DNA from: CBDCFV01 sp965216425
Lineage (GTDB): Bacteria > Chloroflexota > Dehalococcoidia > Lucifugimonadales > UBA3495
Direction of reading: 5' to 3'
Assembly: GCA_965216425.1 (NCBI GenBank)
Contig: CBDCFV010000006.1
Span: forward strand, 1,116,001 to 1,180,000
DNA: 64,000 nt
The position numbers were made by a program, and so were the translations under genes. A model generated the notes under the pieces. That model searched no databases, was not told where the DNA came from, and saw only the letters and a list, made by a program, of their open reading frames with translations. Below are positions 1 through 8,819 of this stretch, piece by piece. Position 1 is the stretch's first letter, and each line of letters begins with the position of its first letter.

Positions 1-971
1 CCGACCATCTTCAAAGTGCCGATCACTACCTCGGTGGGGTTCTTCAACCGGGCGAAGCGGGCTTCTTTGAAGAAGTCAGAGTTGAAGAGCACACGCAGGA
101 CGGACCTCATGTCGTAGTTGGAATCGATGAAAGCATCGGCCAACGCATCAATGGCGTCCTGGTCTCTGGGCGGGGTCACAGGCCACGCCGGAACCTGAGC
201 TTCGTCAGCGACGAAGAAGTTGTACAGGTGGCGGGCGATGAAGTTCGCGGTAGCGGGCTGCTGGCAGATGATTTCGATGATGTCCTGACCGTCGAAGTTG
301 CCGGTCTCGCCCAAGAAGGTCTTCTCACCTTCATCGTGGTCGTCAGCCTTATACTCGAAGAACCAGTCAAACCGTCCAAGGGGGCCACGGGGGAGCTTGG
401 GCTGGATGGTCCAACCGGTGAAGGACCGGGAACATTCGCGAACGTCGACCTCGGTGTAGCTGCCAACGCCCAAACTGAAGAGCTCCAGCAACTCACGACC
501 CCAGTTCTCATTCACAGCGTCGCGGTGGTTATCGCAGTTGTCCAGCCAGTAGATCATGGCCGGGTCCTTGGCCATCTCAATCAAGAGGTCTTTATAGCTG
601 CTCATTCCGAACTTGCGGAACTTGACGATCATGTCCATCACGTCGTCGTAGTGGTCAACCTTGGAAACGCCGGTCGCGAAAATCTGGTGCCAGAACAGCG
701 CCATCTTCTCTTCCAGAGGCCGCTTGGTGTTGAGCATGTCGTGCACCCATTCACCGGCGCCCATGCCCGGCAAAGTGCCCGGCCGCCAAGCCCAAGGGTG
801 ATACCGCATCATTTCGATCCGGTCCACCTCAGGCTGGTCATCGGGATTGAGAAGCTCTTCCACCGTAGCCTCGTAGCCCTTGGCTGCTCTGGCTTCCAGC
901 TCCTCACGGTTCGCACCGAACCCTGCCCGGCGCATAAGGTGTGCCATTAAAGCAATATCCTGTTCACCCAT
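1..971 (-). CDS. DUF1800 family protein (N-terminal part, runs off the left edge)
   Basis: An open frame of 323 codons begins MGEQDIALMAHLMRRAGFGA and continues past the window edge. The start (hxxxRaGFG) and the internal segments WHQIFATGVSKVD, NENWGRELLELFSLGVG and FIARHLYNFFVADE are typical of DUF1800 (PF08811), proteins of about 450-550 aa of unknown biochemical role. They are usually encoded beside a DUF1501 protein, which would lie outside the window. An AGGAG Shine-Dalgarno sits about 10 bases before the ATG. It lies downstream of the peptide ABC operon on the same strand but has its own TATAAT box, so it is probably a separate unit. The family call is firm; the function is unknown. 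Confidence 0.85.
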   Translation of the reverse strand, partial: MGEQDIALMAHLMRRAGFGANREELEARAAKGYEATVEELLNPDDQPEVDRIEMMRYHPWAWRPGTLPGMGAGEWVHDMLNTKRPLEEKMALFWHQIFATGVSKVDHYDDVMDMIVKFRKFGMSSYKDLLIEMAKDPAMIYWLDNCDNHRDAVNENWGRELLELFSLGVGSYTEVDVRECSRSFTGWTIQPKLPRGPLGRFDWFFEYKADDHDEGEKTFLGETGNFDGQDIIEIICQQPATANFIARHLYNFFVADEAQVPAWPVTPPRDQDAIDALADAFIDSNYDMRSVLRVLFNSDFFKEARFARLKNPTEVVIGTLKMV

Positions 972-1009
972 ACCGTTCTAACTCCTATATTAAATTTGAG
1001 AGCAGGTTG

Positions 1010-1015
1010 ATTATA
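1010..1015 (-). promoter_or_regulatory. -10 box of the DUF1800 gene
   Basis: A perfect TATAAT on the minus strand would start transcription about 30 bases before the DUF1800 ATG. No good -35 hexamer is seen at 16-18 bp, so this is a plausible but unproven promoter. Confidence 0.4.
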
Positions 1016-1110
1016 AGATAATACTTGCCCCTAAAGAAGGGCGCCACGGAAATACTATCCCTTCGGGCAATGCTTGTCAACAAGGAAGGGGCGAAATTCG
1101 TAATCCGGCC

Positions 1111-2007
1111 TTATCCCATCCGCAGCCTGGGGTCCAGCACGTCTCGCAGCGCGTCCCCCAGGAAGTTGACCGCGAACACCACCGAGGATATCGCCACGCC
1201 GGGCACTATAGCCAGCCACGGGGCGCGGTCGAAGTTACCCGCCCCGGCCTCGCTCAGCATCCCGCCCCACGATGGGACATTGGGCGGGACTCCGACACCC
1301 AGGAAGCTGAGGGAGGACTCCACGATGATGGCAAGGCCCAGGGTAATAGTAAACAAAATGATGAAAATCGCCATGCAATTTGGCGCCAAGTGCTTCATTA
1401 CTATGCGCCAACTATCGGCGCCAATCGCGCGGGCCGCCAGCACGTAGTCCATTTCTTTAATCGCCAGCGCCTGCGCCCGCGCGGTACGCACCGAGCCGGG
1501 GGTCAACACAAACACAAGGGCAAGAACCACGTTAAACACCGACGACCCCAAGACAGCAACGATAGTGAGGCCCAAGATGATAGCCGGGAAAGCGAGGAAG
1601 GCGTCGACCACTCGTTGCACCAGAAGATCGAACATTCCTCCCAAGTAGGCGCTCACGATTCCCAGCAGGGCGCCCAAAGATATTCCGATGGCCACACTGG
1701 CTAAGCCCACACCCAAGGACACACGGCTGCCAAAGATCAGCCTGCTCAGCACGTCGCGCCCTACCGAGTCACCTCCTAAAAGGCGCTCAGAACCGGGCGG
1801 GGCAAATACATGCTCAGCGCTCAGCTTCCGGGCGTCCTGGGGCGAGATTACCTCAGCGCCGAGTGCGATTACAATGAAAAACGCCATGGCTACCCCGCCA
1901 ATGGCCCCCAATGGTTTGCGCCGACTAAAGCTGACAATGGCCCGCAGCGCGGGATATAACCGTTGAACCCCGGTACGGTGAATTACTATGCCTGCATTAG
2001 ACTCCAC
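1111..2007 (-). CDS. Peptide/nickel-type ABC transporter permease (DppC/OppC family)
   Basis: 298 aa, the usual length for the second permease of dipeptide/oligopeptide importers. A first membrane helix near residues 35-55 is followed by the OppC N-terminal region and a BPD_transp_1 domain. The cytoplasmic EAA loop is visible as RAIGADSWRIVMKHLAPN, followed by ESSLSFLGVGVPP, a sequence characteristic of DppC/OppC. The start is GTG, with a GGGAG about 11 bases upstream. It is the last gene of a binding protein-permease-permease operon. The two ATPase subunits are not in the window and must be encoded elsewhere or shared. Substrate is unknown; the family also carries nickel and small glycosides. 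Confidence 0.92.
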   Translation of the reverse strand: MESNAGIVIHRTGVQRLYPALRAIVSFSRRKPLGAIGGVAMAFFIVIALGAEVISPQDARKLSAEHVFAPPGSERLLGGDSVGRDVLSRLIFGSRVSLGVGLASVAIGISLGALLGIVSAYLGGMFDLLVQRVVDAFLAFPAIILGLTIVAVLGSSVFNVVLALVFVLTPGSVRTARAQALAIKEMDYVLAARAIGADSWRIVMKHLAPNCMAIFIILFTITLGLAIIVESSLSFLGVGVPPNVPSWGGMLSEAGAGNFDRAPWLAIVPGVAISSVVFAVNFLGDALRDVLDPRLRMG

Positions 2008-2037
2008 GTAGACAGACGCTCCCTATTGAAAGGATTC

Positions 2038-3000
2038 CTAGGCGTAGCGAACCCTGGGGTTTAACCAACCGTAACAAAGATCAGTAATCAGGTTTACTAC
2101 CAACACCAAACCCGCAGTAACCAAAATGATGCTCTGAACGAAGTCCAAGTCCCTGCGGAGCACACTTTCTATCAAGAGGCGCCCCACACCGGGAACCTGG
2201 AATATAACCTCGATTATCACCGCCCCGCCAATGAGACGACTGAACTGCCAAGCAGAGACGGTAATTACCGGCAGAAAAGCGTTTTTCAAGGCGTGGCGGA
2301 AGACTACCACCATCTCCACCAACCCCTTGGACCGGGCGGTCCTGATGTAGTCCTCTCTCAACACCTCCAGCATTGAGGAACGGGTCACCCTGGCGGTAAA
2401 CGCCATGTTGTTGAACGCCAGGGCCAAAGCCGGAAAAATCATTTGCTGGAGGTTGTTCCAAGGGTTCTCCCATAGGTCAGCGTAACGGAGCGGGGGCAAA
2501 TAATCGAAAAAACGGGCTGAGAAGAACACGATCAAGATACCCACCCAAAAAGTGGGCATGGCAACCCCCGATATAGTGATTGCCTTGGAGACGTAATCAA
2601 ACCAAGTGTCCTGCCGCACAGCTGACAAGACACCCAAGGGCACTGCGATGATGAAGGACATGACGACCGCCATTACCGCTAACTGGGCGGTAACGGGCAG
2701 ACGCGCCTTAAGTTCGGTGGCGACGGTGAGGTTGTGATAGAAGAATGAAGAACCAAATTCCAGTTTGAGCACCCGCCCAATCCAGTTAACGTATTGGTGG
2801 ACAAGAGGTTTGTCTAGCCCCAGCTTGCGCTTTACCTCGTCGTACTCCTCCTGGGTGTAGCTGCCTTCACCCTGGTCTCCAACCAGCACAAGGAGGGCGG
2901 GATCTCCGGGGATAACCCGCATCACTCCAAAAATGACAAAAGACACGATTATCAACGTGGGGATGAAGAGCAACAGCCGTTTTAATGCGTAAACCGTCAT
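2038..3000 (-). CDS. Peptide/nickel-type ABC transporter permease (DppB/OppB family)
   Basis: 320 aa. The N-terminus YALKRLLLFIPTLIIVSFVIF and the following RVIPGDPALLVL are the standard DppB/OppB start. The EAA loop region reads DYIRTARSKGLVEMVVVFRHA, and the C-terminal NLITDLCYGWLNPRVRY is the usual ending. About six membrane segments are seen. It pairs with the DppC-type permease 30 bp downstream to form the membrane channel. It is separated from the upstream binding-protein gene by a strong hairpin, which probably lowers its expression relative to the binding protein. Confidence 0.93.
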   Translation of the reverse strand: MTVYALKRLLLFIPTLIIVSFVIFGVMRVIPGDPALLVLVGDQGEGSYTQEEYDEVKRKLGLDKPLVHQYVNWIGRVLKLEFGSSFFYHNLTVATELKARLPVTAQLAVMAVVMSFIIAVPLGVLSAVRQDTWFDYVSKAITISGVAMPTFWVGILIVFFSARFFDYLPPLRYADLWENPWNNLQQMIFPALALAFNNMAFTARVTRSSMLEVLREDYIRTARSKGLVEMVVVFRHALKNAFLPVITVSAWQFSRLIGGAVIIEVIFQVPGVGRLLIESVLRRDLDFVQSIILVTAGLVLVVNLITDLCYGWLNPRVRYA

Positions 3001-3031
3001 ATCTTAACCGGTGGCCCCTTCAACTGCGTGT

Positions 3032-3062
3032 GGTCCAGTGGCCTGTGCTTGGCCACTGGACC
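3032..3062 (-). promoter_or_regulatory. Intercistronic 12-bp hairpin between binding protein and permease genes
   Basis: A perfect inverted repeat, GGTCCAGTGGCC - 7-base loop - GGCCACTGGACC, lies just after the binding-protein stop codon. No U-tract follows on either strand, so it is not a standard intrinsic terminator. In ABC operons such hairpins usually protect the upstream mRNA from 3' exonucleases, giving excess binding protein. That role here is inference. Confidence 0.75.
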
Positions 3063-3069
3063 TTAACCG

Positions 3070-4956
3070 TTACTCTTGTTCGATCCAGATATGGTCCTGA
3101 CCCATGGCCTGGTGGATGGTTCCATCCGGCGGATAGTAGTTCTTCACCTTCTTGTTCAGCATCATGCCCGCAGCTTTGAACCATGAGATGGGGAACCAAC
3201 TGCCAATCTCGTCTCTCAGAATAACCTCGACCTCGCCGATCATCTCTCCTCGAGCGGCTTGGTCTGTCTGCTTCTTTTGTATCTCGAATATCTCGTTGAT
3301 GCGAGCGTTCTCCCAGAGCATCTGGTTCCTGGGGCCTCCGGGCATGTAGCAGCAAGTCAGCATTTCGTCCGGGTCGTTGATGCTGAGGCCGTGGCCAAAC
3401 ATGGCCAGGTTGTACTTTCCAGAGGCGAGATTGCCAGCGTTGGTTGCACCGTCGATGGGTTTCAACTCAGCCTTGATTCCCACGTTGGCAAAGTCTTCTT
3501 GCAGGCTCAGCATCCACTCATTGAGGTTGGGTTGTCCCTCCAGGGTGGTCTCAATCCCATTGGGGAACCCGGCATCCGCCAGCAACTTCTTAGCCAGTTC
3601 GATGTCGGCAGGGTCCTTCATCACATCGTCGCGGCCCAGGTAGTCAATAACCAATTCGCCGTTACCATCCACATAGCGGAATCCAGGCCAAGCGGCCCAC
3701 TCCTCTTGAGGGGAGGACATAAATGTATTCGGCGGGAAGGGGATCCCTGGGACTCCCTCACCGAGGGCCACAACGTCAATGGCCTTCTTACGGTCGATGG
3801 CGATGTAGATCGCTTGTCTCACTCTCTTGTCGGTGAAGGGTTCCCTGGTGTGGTTGATGTTCAAGCTGCGCGGCACGGGAGGCGGGGCGTGCCAGACGCC
3901 GTTGTCGCCCATGGCGTCAATAAGAGCGCGAAAGTCCTTGAGGGACATACCGCAGGACACGGTCTTGAAACACTTCATCAACTGCTCGGTCTCGAAAGCG
4001 CCAATGACCCTGCCAACGTCCGTCATAACGAAGACCTGGACTTCGTCTACGAAGGGGCGTCCTTCCTTCCAATAGTCTTCGTTCTTGATTGCCGTTGCGT
4101 TGTCGCCCCTGTCCCAGGACTGGAACTTGAATGGGCCGCTGGCAACCAGATTTTCCGGCTCGTCGAAGAAATTGTCCGGGTCCGGGCTGTTGGCCAGCAC
4201 GTGTTCAGGCATGATGGCGGTGTAGCCAATGGCCATGAACTCCATGAAAGCCGCCGGGTTGGGGAACTGGAAGTTTATTACCAGCGTCTCGGCGTCCGGG
4301 GTATCCATGCTCTCAATGTAGTTGCGGAAAACGCCGACCCTGGGCCTGGGTTTTCCGGTCTCCATCATCCGGTTGATGCTGTACTTTGCATCCTGTGCGG
4401 TGACCGGCTCACCATCCCACCACTTTGCATTGGGGTGCATTTTGAAGGTTACACTGAGGCCATCCTGGCTGGTTTCCCAGTTCAAGCACAAGTCGCAAAT
4501 TGTGACACTGGTGTCAACGGGGTCTTTTTCCACCAAACTGTCATATATAACCGACGCCCAAGAGCCTTCCGGATTGCAGCAGCCTTGGTGCGCATCCCAG
4601 TGTCTGAGGTCGCGGTTGACGTTCATGGTCAGGACGCCGCCGTACTGACCGCGGGATACCCAGTCGGGTACGTCGCTAACGTCGGCGCCGCTAGCTGCAG
4701 GGGCAGCGGTTGCCATTGCCGCCACTGGAGTGGCTTCCTTATAAACTTCCGCCGCTTCCTTCTTGGGTTCTTGGCTGGTTGCTTCAGCTTTCGTTGCCTC
4801 GGGTTTGGCGTCAGACGACATGGCTTCATTGGCCGGCGCTTCCGTAGCTGCAGGAGCTACTGGCGCTTCCGAACCTCCGCAAGCTGCGATGGCCGCTAGA
4901 AGAAATATCGCTGAAACCATAATCAACAACTTAGGCGTCCACCTTTGGTTGGGCAT
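3070..4956 (-). CDS. ABC transporter substrate-binding lipoprotein, peptide type (SBP_bac_5)
   Basis: 628 aa from MPNQRWTPKLL. A signal peptide ends in the lipobox IAAC, so Cys26 is the expected lipidated residue. A low-complexity Ala/Glu/Lys/Pro linker follows, then the large SBP_bac_5 domain (DppA/OppA fold), with VTAQDAKYSINRMME, SGPFKFQSW and RQAIYIAIDR as recognisable stretches. Being a lipoprotein, it acts outside the membrane. A longer reading frame upstream exists, but the promoter -10 box lies inside it and a GGAGG sits 7 bases before this ATG, so this start is preferred. Highly conserved family; the ligand cannot be read from the sequence. Confidence 0.93.
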   Translation of the reverse strand: MPNQRWTPKLLIMVSAIFLLAAIAACGGSEAPVAPAATEAPANEAMSSDAKPEATKAEATSQEPKKEAAEVYKEATPVAAMATAAPAASGADVSDVPDWVSRGQYGGVLTMNVNRDLRHWDAHQGCCNPEGSWASVIYDSLVEKDPVDTSVTICDLCLNWETSQDGLSVTFKMHPNAKWWDGEPVTAQDAKYSINRMMETGKPRPRVGVFRNYIESMDTPDAETLVINFQFPNPAAFMEFMAIGYTAIMPEHVLANSPDPDNFFDEPENLVASGPFKFQSWDRGDNATAIKNEDYWKEGRPFVDEVQVFVMTDVGRVIGAFETEQLMKCFKTVSCGMSLKDFRALIDAMGDNGVWHAPPPVPRSLNINHTREPFTDKRVRQAIYIAIDRKKAIDVVALGEGVPGIPFPPNTFMSSPQEEWAAWPGFRYVDGNGELVIDYLGRDDVMKDPADIELAKKLLADAGFPNGIETTLEGQPNLNEWMLSLQEDFANVGIKAELKPIDGATNAGNLASGKYNLAMFGHGLSINDPDEMLTCCYMPGGPRNQMLWENARINEIFEIQKKQTDQAARGEMIGEVEVILRDEIGSWFPISWFKAAGMMLNKKVKNYYPPDGTIHQAMGQDHIWIEQE

Positions 4957-5011
4957 GTATTTGCCTCCAGAGCAGGAAATTCCAAGGGGGTACCACCCCC
5001 AATGGCGACCA

Positions 5012-5040
5012 ATTTTAGTGAGGACACATAGGCATGTCAA
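5012..5040 (-). promoter_or_regulatory. Strong sigma-A type promoter of the peptide ABC operon
   Basis: TTGACA, a 17-bp spacer and TAAAAT on the minus strand, with expected transcription start about 50 bases before the lipoprotein ATG. The leader contains a GGGGGT-GGT-ACCCCC mini-hairpin (4986-5000). The position also rules out the longer upstream start for the binding protein. Confidence 0.8.
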
Positions 5041-5157
5041 CGGCATTACGTACTATTTCACAATCGATTAATGGACACTACACAGGTCATTTGCAGGCCT
5101 CGGACAACCCATGTGCCTTGACAGTTTAAGTTATGGGCGTGGCGTAGTTGGGTGCTA

Positions 5158-5592
5158 TCACCGCGCGACCTCTTGGTGGGTTTGCGACAACCCTAATATA
5201 GCTGACACCAGCAACGCGACGGCCCCCGGCAGATAAAATATACCCACCGAGAACATGGCCAAAGCGCAAAACCCGAAGGTCAGCACGGTTGCGGTCAACA
5301 GTATCGCCTTCCGTGCCGCCCGGCCGGGTTTAGTGAACATGACTCCAAGCAACGCGAATCCCGTCAGCAGCACGGGAACCAGGATCACCGGAATTATTTC
5401 CAACCCGTTGACTTCCACGAGGGTAGAGGAAGTGAATGTGGTAGTGTTGGTGCTGACAGGGGGTTGTCCTTGCGCCACAGCCGTAGTTCTTTGGCCCGCG
5501 TAGACAGGTACGAACAGTAGATAGACGACCACTGCCCAAGCCAGGCCGTGGGCAAGGATGACCGCGACCCGTGTAGCCGGATTAATCATCAA
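5158..5592 (-). CDS. Small integral membrane protein, unknown function
   Basis: 144 aa with four likely membrane segments: about residues 8-30, 64-84, 95-115 and 118-136. Between the first two is a polar, Thr/Ser-rich loop. No recognisable family motif. The start is one of two adjacent ATG codons; there is no clear Shine-Dalgarno, but a TATAAT lies about 33 bases upstream on the minus strand. It is divergent from the cupin gene and separated from the ABC operon by its promoter region, so it is probably a single-gene unit. Function cannot be assigned. Confidence 0.6.
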   Translation of the reverse strand: MMINPATRVAVILAHGLAWAVVVYLLFVPVYAGQRTTAVAQGQPPVSTNTTTFTSSTLVEVNGLEIIPVILVPVLLTGFALLGVMFTKPGRAARKAILLTATVLTFGFCALAMFSVGIFYLPGAVALLVSAILGLSQTHQEVAR

Positions 5593-5801
5593 GTTAATGA
5601 CCCACGTCGAAGATGGTTTGCATGATTATACCCCCAGCGACCGCGGCAGCCCTGGCTCTTGGGGTAGCTTATCGCCTTAAAGACGGCCTTCTTGATAGCC
5701 GTTGTTCCCCAGCGTATTATGACTCCGGCCACCCTTCGACCGGCAGCGGTCCCACATGGGCTGGGTGGCCAGGGAAATTCCTAGTCGGCAGGAGGACTGC
5801 A

Positions 5802-6197
5802 TTGAGTACTTACGTAGAGGGTAAAGTCTGTAAAGTCGTCCACGGGACCCAGGACCCAAGCACTACTCCCCAGACTCGGGGGATGGTGCGCAAGCCCGGC
5901 ATAGACAGCAACACCGTGGGCGCGGAAAAAATCTGGTTGGGCCACGTAACCTGCGCCCCGAACACGTTGGGACCGCCCCACCATCACGGGGAAGCGGAGA
6001 CGGCGGCTTACGTAGTCAGTGGGCACATTCGAGTCTACTTCGGCGATGACTTCAAAGAGTACGTTGACGCGGCTCCGGGGGACTTTATCTTTGTTCCCGC
6101 TCACATGCCGCACATTGAGGGCAACGTTACCGACGAGCCTGCGGAAGCGATTCTCTCAAGGGGCCCGGACAACATCGTCATTAACCTGGACGAGTAA
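5802..6197 (+). CDS. Cupin domain protein
   Basis: 131 aa. The metal-binding cupin motif is visible as GPPHHHGEAETAAYVVSG, followed by PGDFIFVPAHMPHIEGN. The small single-domain beta-barrel probably binds a metal ion and may act as a dioxygenase, isomerase or sensor; the substrate is unknown. I chose the TTG start because AGGAGG lies exactly 6 bases upstream; the frame is open for another 63 codons, but those residues do not look like a cupin. Its stop lies 4 bases before the start of the MFS transporter, so the two are likely co-transcribed. Confidence 0.85.
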   Translation: MSTYVEGKVCKVVHGTQDPSTTPQTRGMVRKPGIDSNTVGAEKIWLGHVTCAPNTLGPPHHHGEAETAAYVVSGHIRVYFGDDFKEYVDAAPGDFIFVPAHMPHIEGNVTDEPAEAILSRGPDNIVINLDE

Positions 6198-6200
6198 CGG

Positions 6201-7601
6201 TTGCCTATCTGGCGTCGTTCACGATTGGTTGTCGGGGTGAGCAGCCGTCGCATTGGTCCAGCCAGGGTGTTCTATGGTTGGTGGATAGTTGCAGTTAGCC
6301 TGTTAATAGATGCCTGCAAGCACGGCACCTTCAACCGGGGCATATCGTTTTACGTTCTGCCCTTAAGCACTGAACTTGGCGTGGGCGTGGCCAAGATTTC
6401 CTTTGCCGACGTGCTTGGACGCCTTACCGGGGGACTGGCAGGTCCCGTGGTCGGATACCTGACAGACCGTTTGGGTCCCCGGACTATGCTGGTGTTCGGC
6501 GGTGTGGTGTCCGGCCTCGGCTTCATCCTCATGTCCTTTACCAGCAGCTACCGTATTTTCCTCTTGGTCTTCGTAGGGTTGATCTCATTTGGATTTCGCA
6601 CCGGATACAACAACGCCGCCTCCGCGGCATTGAACCAGTGGTTCCGCCGGAGAAGAGCCCTTGCGATGTCGGTATCCTCCATCGGCACTGGGCTGGGTGG
6701 AGTAGGAATAGCCCCGTTGGTGGGGCTATTGGTGTTGAAACTTGGGTGGCGCACCGCCGCCCAGATATCGGGCATCACAATCCTGGCAATCGTCATTCCT
6801 TTGTCGCTGCTGGTGCGCAGGTCCCCGGAAAGCATGGGCCTGTTGCCAGACGGAGACCGGGTTGACCGGCCCTTTCCCCAGGAGGCTGGTGCGGGAGCCA
6901 GAGCTTCCGGCACAGAGGCGCAGCCGGCAGTCCGTGCACCGGCGCCCCGTCTTGCGATTGGGGCATATCGTGACCCGGAATTCACCGCCAGAGAGGCAAT
7001 GTGGACATCGTCCTACTGGCTGTTGGTATTGGCGGTGGGCCTGCGCAACACGGTACATTCGGGGATTTCCTTTCTGCTAGTGCCGGTGTTGGTCTGGTTT
7101 TTGGAAGGCGGCGGAAGATCGGTTGAAGAAGGGATGACCATAGCCATTCCCTTAGTAAGTGCCCTGTCCTTTGGAACGATGCTATTCAATCCGCTGGTGG
7201 GCTGGTTGGGAGATTCCTGGTCCAAGCTCAGATTAAGTGCGGTTACCATGGTTGCCGGGTCTCTCGCCTTGCTAATCGTGATGGACCAAAGCGGGCACGT
7301 GTGGCAAGCAGTCCTTTTTGTGATACTTCTGGCGTTCTCGGAAAGCTCCAATCCGTTGGCATGGGCTATCATGGGCGATTTCTTCGGCCGCCGGAGCTTC
7401 GCAACACTGCGGGGATGGCAACACCTGCCTGACCAGTTTATGTCTGCCGCTACCCCGTGGTGGATGGGGTTGATCTTCGATTCCAGTGGCAGCTACATCT
7501 GGGCGTTGGTGCCACTGGCTGCGCTATATGGACTCGCGGCTGTAATTTTCCTGATCATACCCGTGCCCACGCCGCCGGTTAGATCATTGGCCGCTACTTG
7601 A
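6201..7601 (+). CDS. Major facilitator superfamily (MFS) transporter
   Basis: 466 aa with about 12 membrane segments. The N-terminal FYGWWIVAVSLLIDA is typical of the monocarboxylate/oxalate-formate-like MFS group. The loop 2-3 motif appears as GYLTDRLGPRTMLVFGG (the D-R-x-G-R/P-R core) and a similar, weaker motif follows the central loop (GWLGDSWSKLRL). The start may be TTG as given or a GTG 36 bases downstream; neither has a strong ribosome site. It follows the cupin gene directly. A role in uptake or export of a small organic acid is inferred from the family only. It converges with the aminotransferase gene, leaving one base between them. Confidence 0.88.
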   Translation: MPIWRRSRLVVGVSSRRIGPARVFYGWWIVAVSLLIDACKHGTFNRGISFYVLPLSTELGVGVAKISFADVLGRLTGGLAGPVVGYLTDRLGPRTMLVFGGVVSGLGFILMSFTSSYRIFLLVFVGLISFGFRTGYNNAASAALNQWFRRRRALAMSVSSIGTGLGGVGIAPLVGLLVLKLGWRTAAQISGITILAIVIPLSLLVRRSPESMGLLPDGDRVDRPFPQEAGAGARASGTEAQPAVRAPAPRLAIGAYRDPEFTAREAMWTSSYWLLVLAVGLRNTVHSGISFLLVPVLVWFLEGGGRSVEEGMTIAIPLVSALSFGTMLFNPLVGWLGDSWSKLRLSAVTMVAGSLALLIVMDQSGHVWQAVLFVILLAFSESSNPLAWAIMGDFFGRRSFATLRGWQHLPDQFMSAATPWWMGLIFDSSGSYIWALVPLAALYGLAAVIFLIIPVPTPPVRSLAAT

Positions 7602-7602
7602 G

Positions 7603-8784
7603 CTACTTGACCTGATCGATAGCCTTGGACATGCCGTCCATCGCCCCTTCCAGGACCCAATCGTCGAGACAATAAGAGATGCGGAAGTAGCCGGGCGTTC
7701 CGAAGCCCCTTCCGGGAACCGCCAGCACTAAATGCTCCTGCAGCGCGTTCACGAACTCGGTGTCGTCCTCCACCGGTGATTTGGGGAACAGATAGAAGGC
7801 GCCCTGCGGCTTGGTCACCGAGTAGCCCATTTCCGTCAGTTGGGTGTGGAGAAAGTCGCGCTTGCGTTGGTAATCGGCCACATCAACGCTGACACCCTGC
7901 AACGCCCGAACAACGTGCTGCATCAACGCCGGGGCGTTGACGAATCCGAGGATGCGGTTGCAAAAGGTCAAGCCGCCGACGAGTTCTTCCCTGCCGGCGT
8001 AGTGCGGGTTGACCGCCACATACCCGATGCGCTCTCCGGGCAAGGCAAGGTCCTTGGCATGAGAGTTCACCACGATGGTCTGCTCGTAGTGGGGAAATAC
8101 TTGAGGGTAGGTCAGGCCATCATAGATTATACGGCGGTACGGCTCGTCACTGATGATGAAAATCTCGGCGCCGTATTCCCGTTGCTTTCTATCTAACAAG
8201 TCTCCCAAATCTTGCAGACACTCGGCCGAGTAGATGACTCCCGACGGGTTATTGGGGGAGTTCAGAATCAGGGCGCGAGTACGCGGCGTGATAGCGGCCT
8301 CGATAGCCGAGAGGTCCGGCTGGAAGTCTTCATCAGTCGGTACGACTACGGCAACGCCGTTGTGATTATCGACATAATACCCATACTCCACAAAGTAAGG
8401 TGATAGAAGAAGCACTTCTTGCCCCGGGTTCAGGATGCTCTTCAATACCACGTTGAGGGCCGCCGCCGCGCCGCAGGTCATCACGATGTCGTTAGCAGAA
8501 AAGGCGATGCCGGTCTCAGCCGTTAAGTCATCAGCCACCGCCTGACGAGTCTCCACATATCCGTTATTGGGCATGTAACGGTGCATACCCTTGATAGGGT
8601 TATCCGCCAAGCGGCGCAATTCCTCGTGGAACTCCGGCGGAGGCTCCATCACAGGGTTGCCAAGGGAAAGGTCAAAGACATTCGCATCCCCGTATTGGGC
8701 TTTAAGAGCGATACCGGCCTCGAACATCCGGCGAATCCAACCGCCCTGCTCGACGAAGAGGCTTACTTTGTCTGAAACCGGCAT
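7603..8784 (-). CDS. Pyridoxal-phosphate aminotransferase, class I/II
   Basis: 393 aa, the normal length for fold type I aminotransferases. Visible motifs are SLGNPVMEPP near the start, NSPNNPSGV (substrate/cofactor site), SDEPYRRIIY and the PLP lysine in NSHAKDLALPGERIGYV, with a C-terminal Arg in GYFRISYC. These match aspartate/aromatic or related aminotransferases; the amino acid specificity cannot be told. AAGGAG lies 7 bases before the ATG. It follows lipB by 35 bp on the same strand, so it may be the last gene of the 2-oxoacid dehydrogenase operon, which would fit a pathway that makes 2-oxoacids from amino acids. Confidence 0.92.
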   Translation of the reverse strand: MPVSDKVSLFVEQGGWIRRMFEAGIALKAQYGDANVFDLSLGNPVMEPPPEFHEELRRLADNPIKGMHRYMPNNGYVETRQAVADDLTAETGIAFSANDIVMTCGAAAALNVVLKSILNPGQEVLLLSPYFVEYGYYVDNHNGVAVVVPTDEDFQPDLSAIEAAITPRTRALILNSPNNPSGVIYSAECLQDLGDLLDRKQREYGAEIFIISDEPYRRIIYDGLTYPQVFPHYEQTIVVNSHAKDLALPGERIGYVAVNPHYAGREELVGGLTFCNRILGFVNAPALMQHVVRALQGVSVDVADYQRKRDFLHTQLTEMGYSVTKPQGAFYLFPKSPVEDDTEFVNALQEHLVLAVPGRGFGTPGYFRISYCLDDWVLEGAMDGMSKAIDQVK

Positions 8785-8819
8785 GGCATTTCTCCTTGCA
8801 ACAGTGTTTTAAACGGCCC

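Noticed and set aside
228..950. A 240-residue open frame on the plus strand
   Set aside because: It is antisense to the DUF1800 coding sequence, whose protein motifs are clear on the minus strand; the plus-strand translation matches no family.
3259..4899. A 546-residue open frame on the plus strand
   Set aside because: Antisense shadow of the substrate-binding lipoprotein gene; rich in His, Val and Arg, as expected from reverse-strand reading of a high-GC gene.
5598..5630. A nine-codon leader peptide before the small membrane protein
   Set aside because: Its ATG lies one base from the TATAAT box, so it would be upstream of the expected transcript start.
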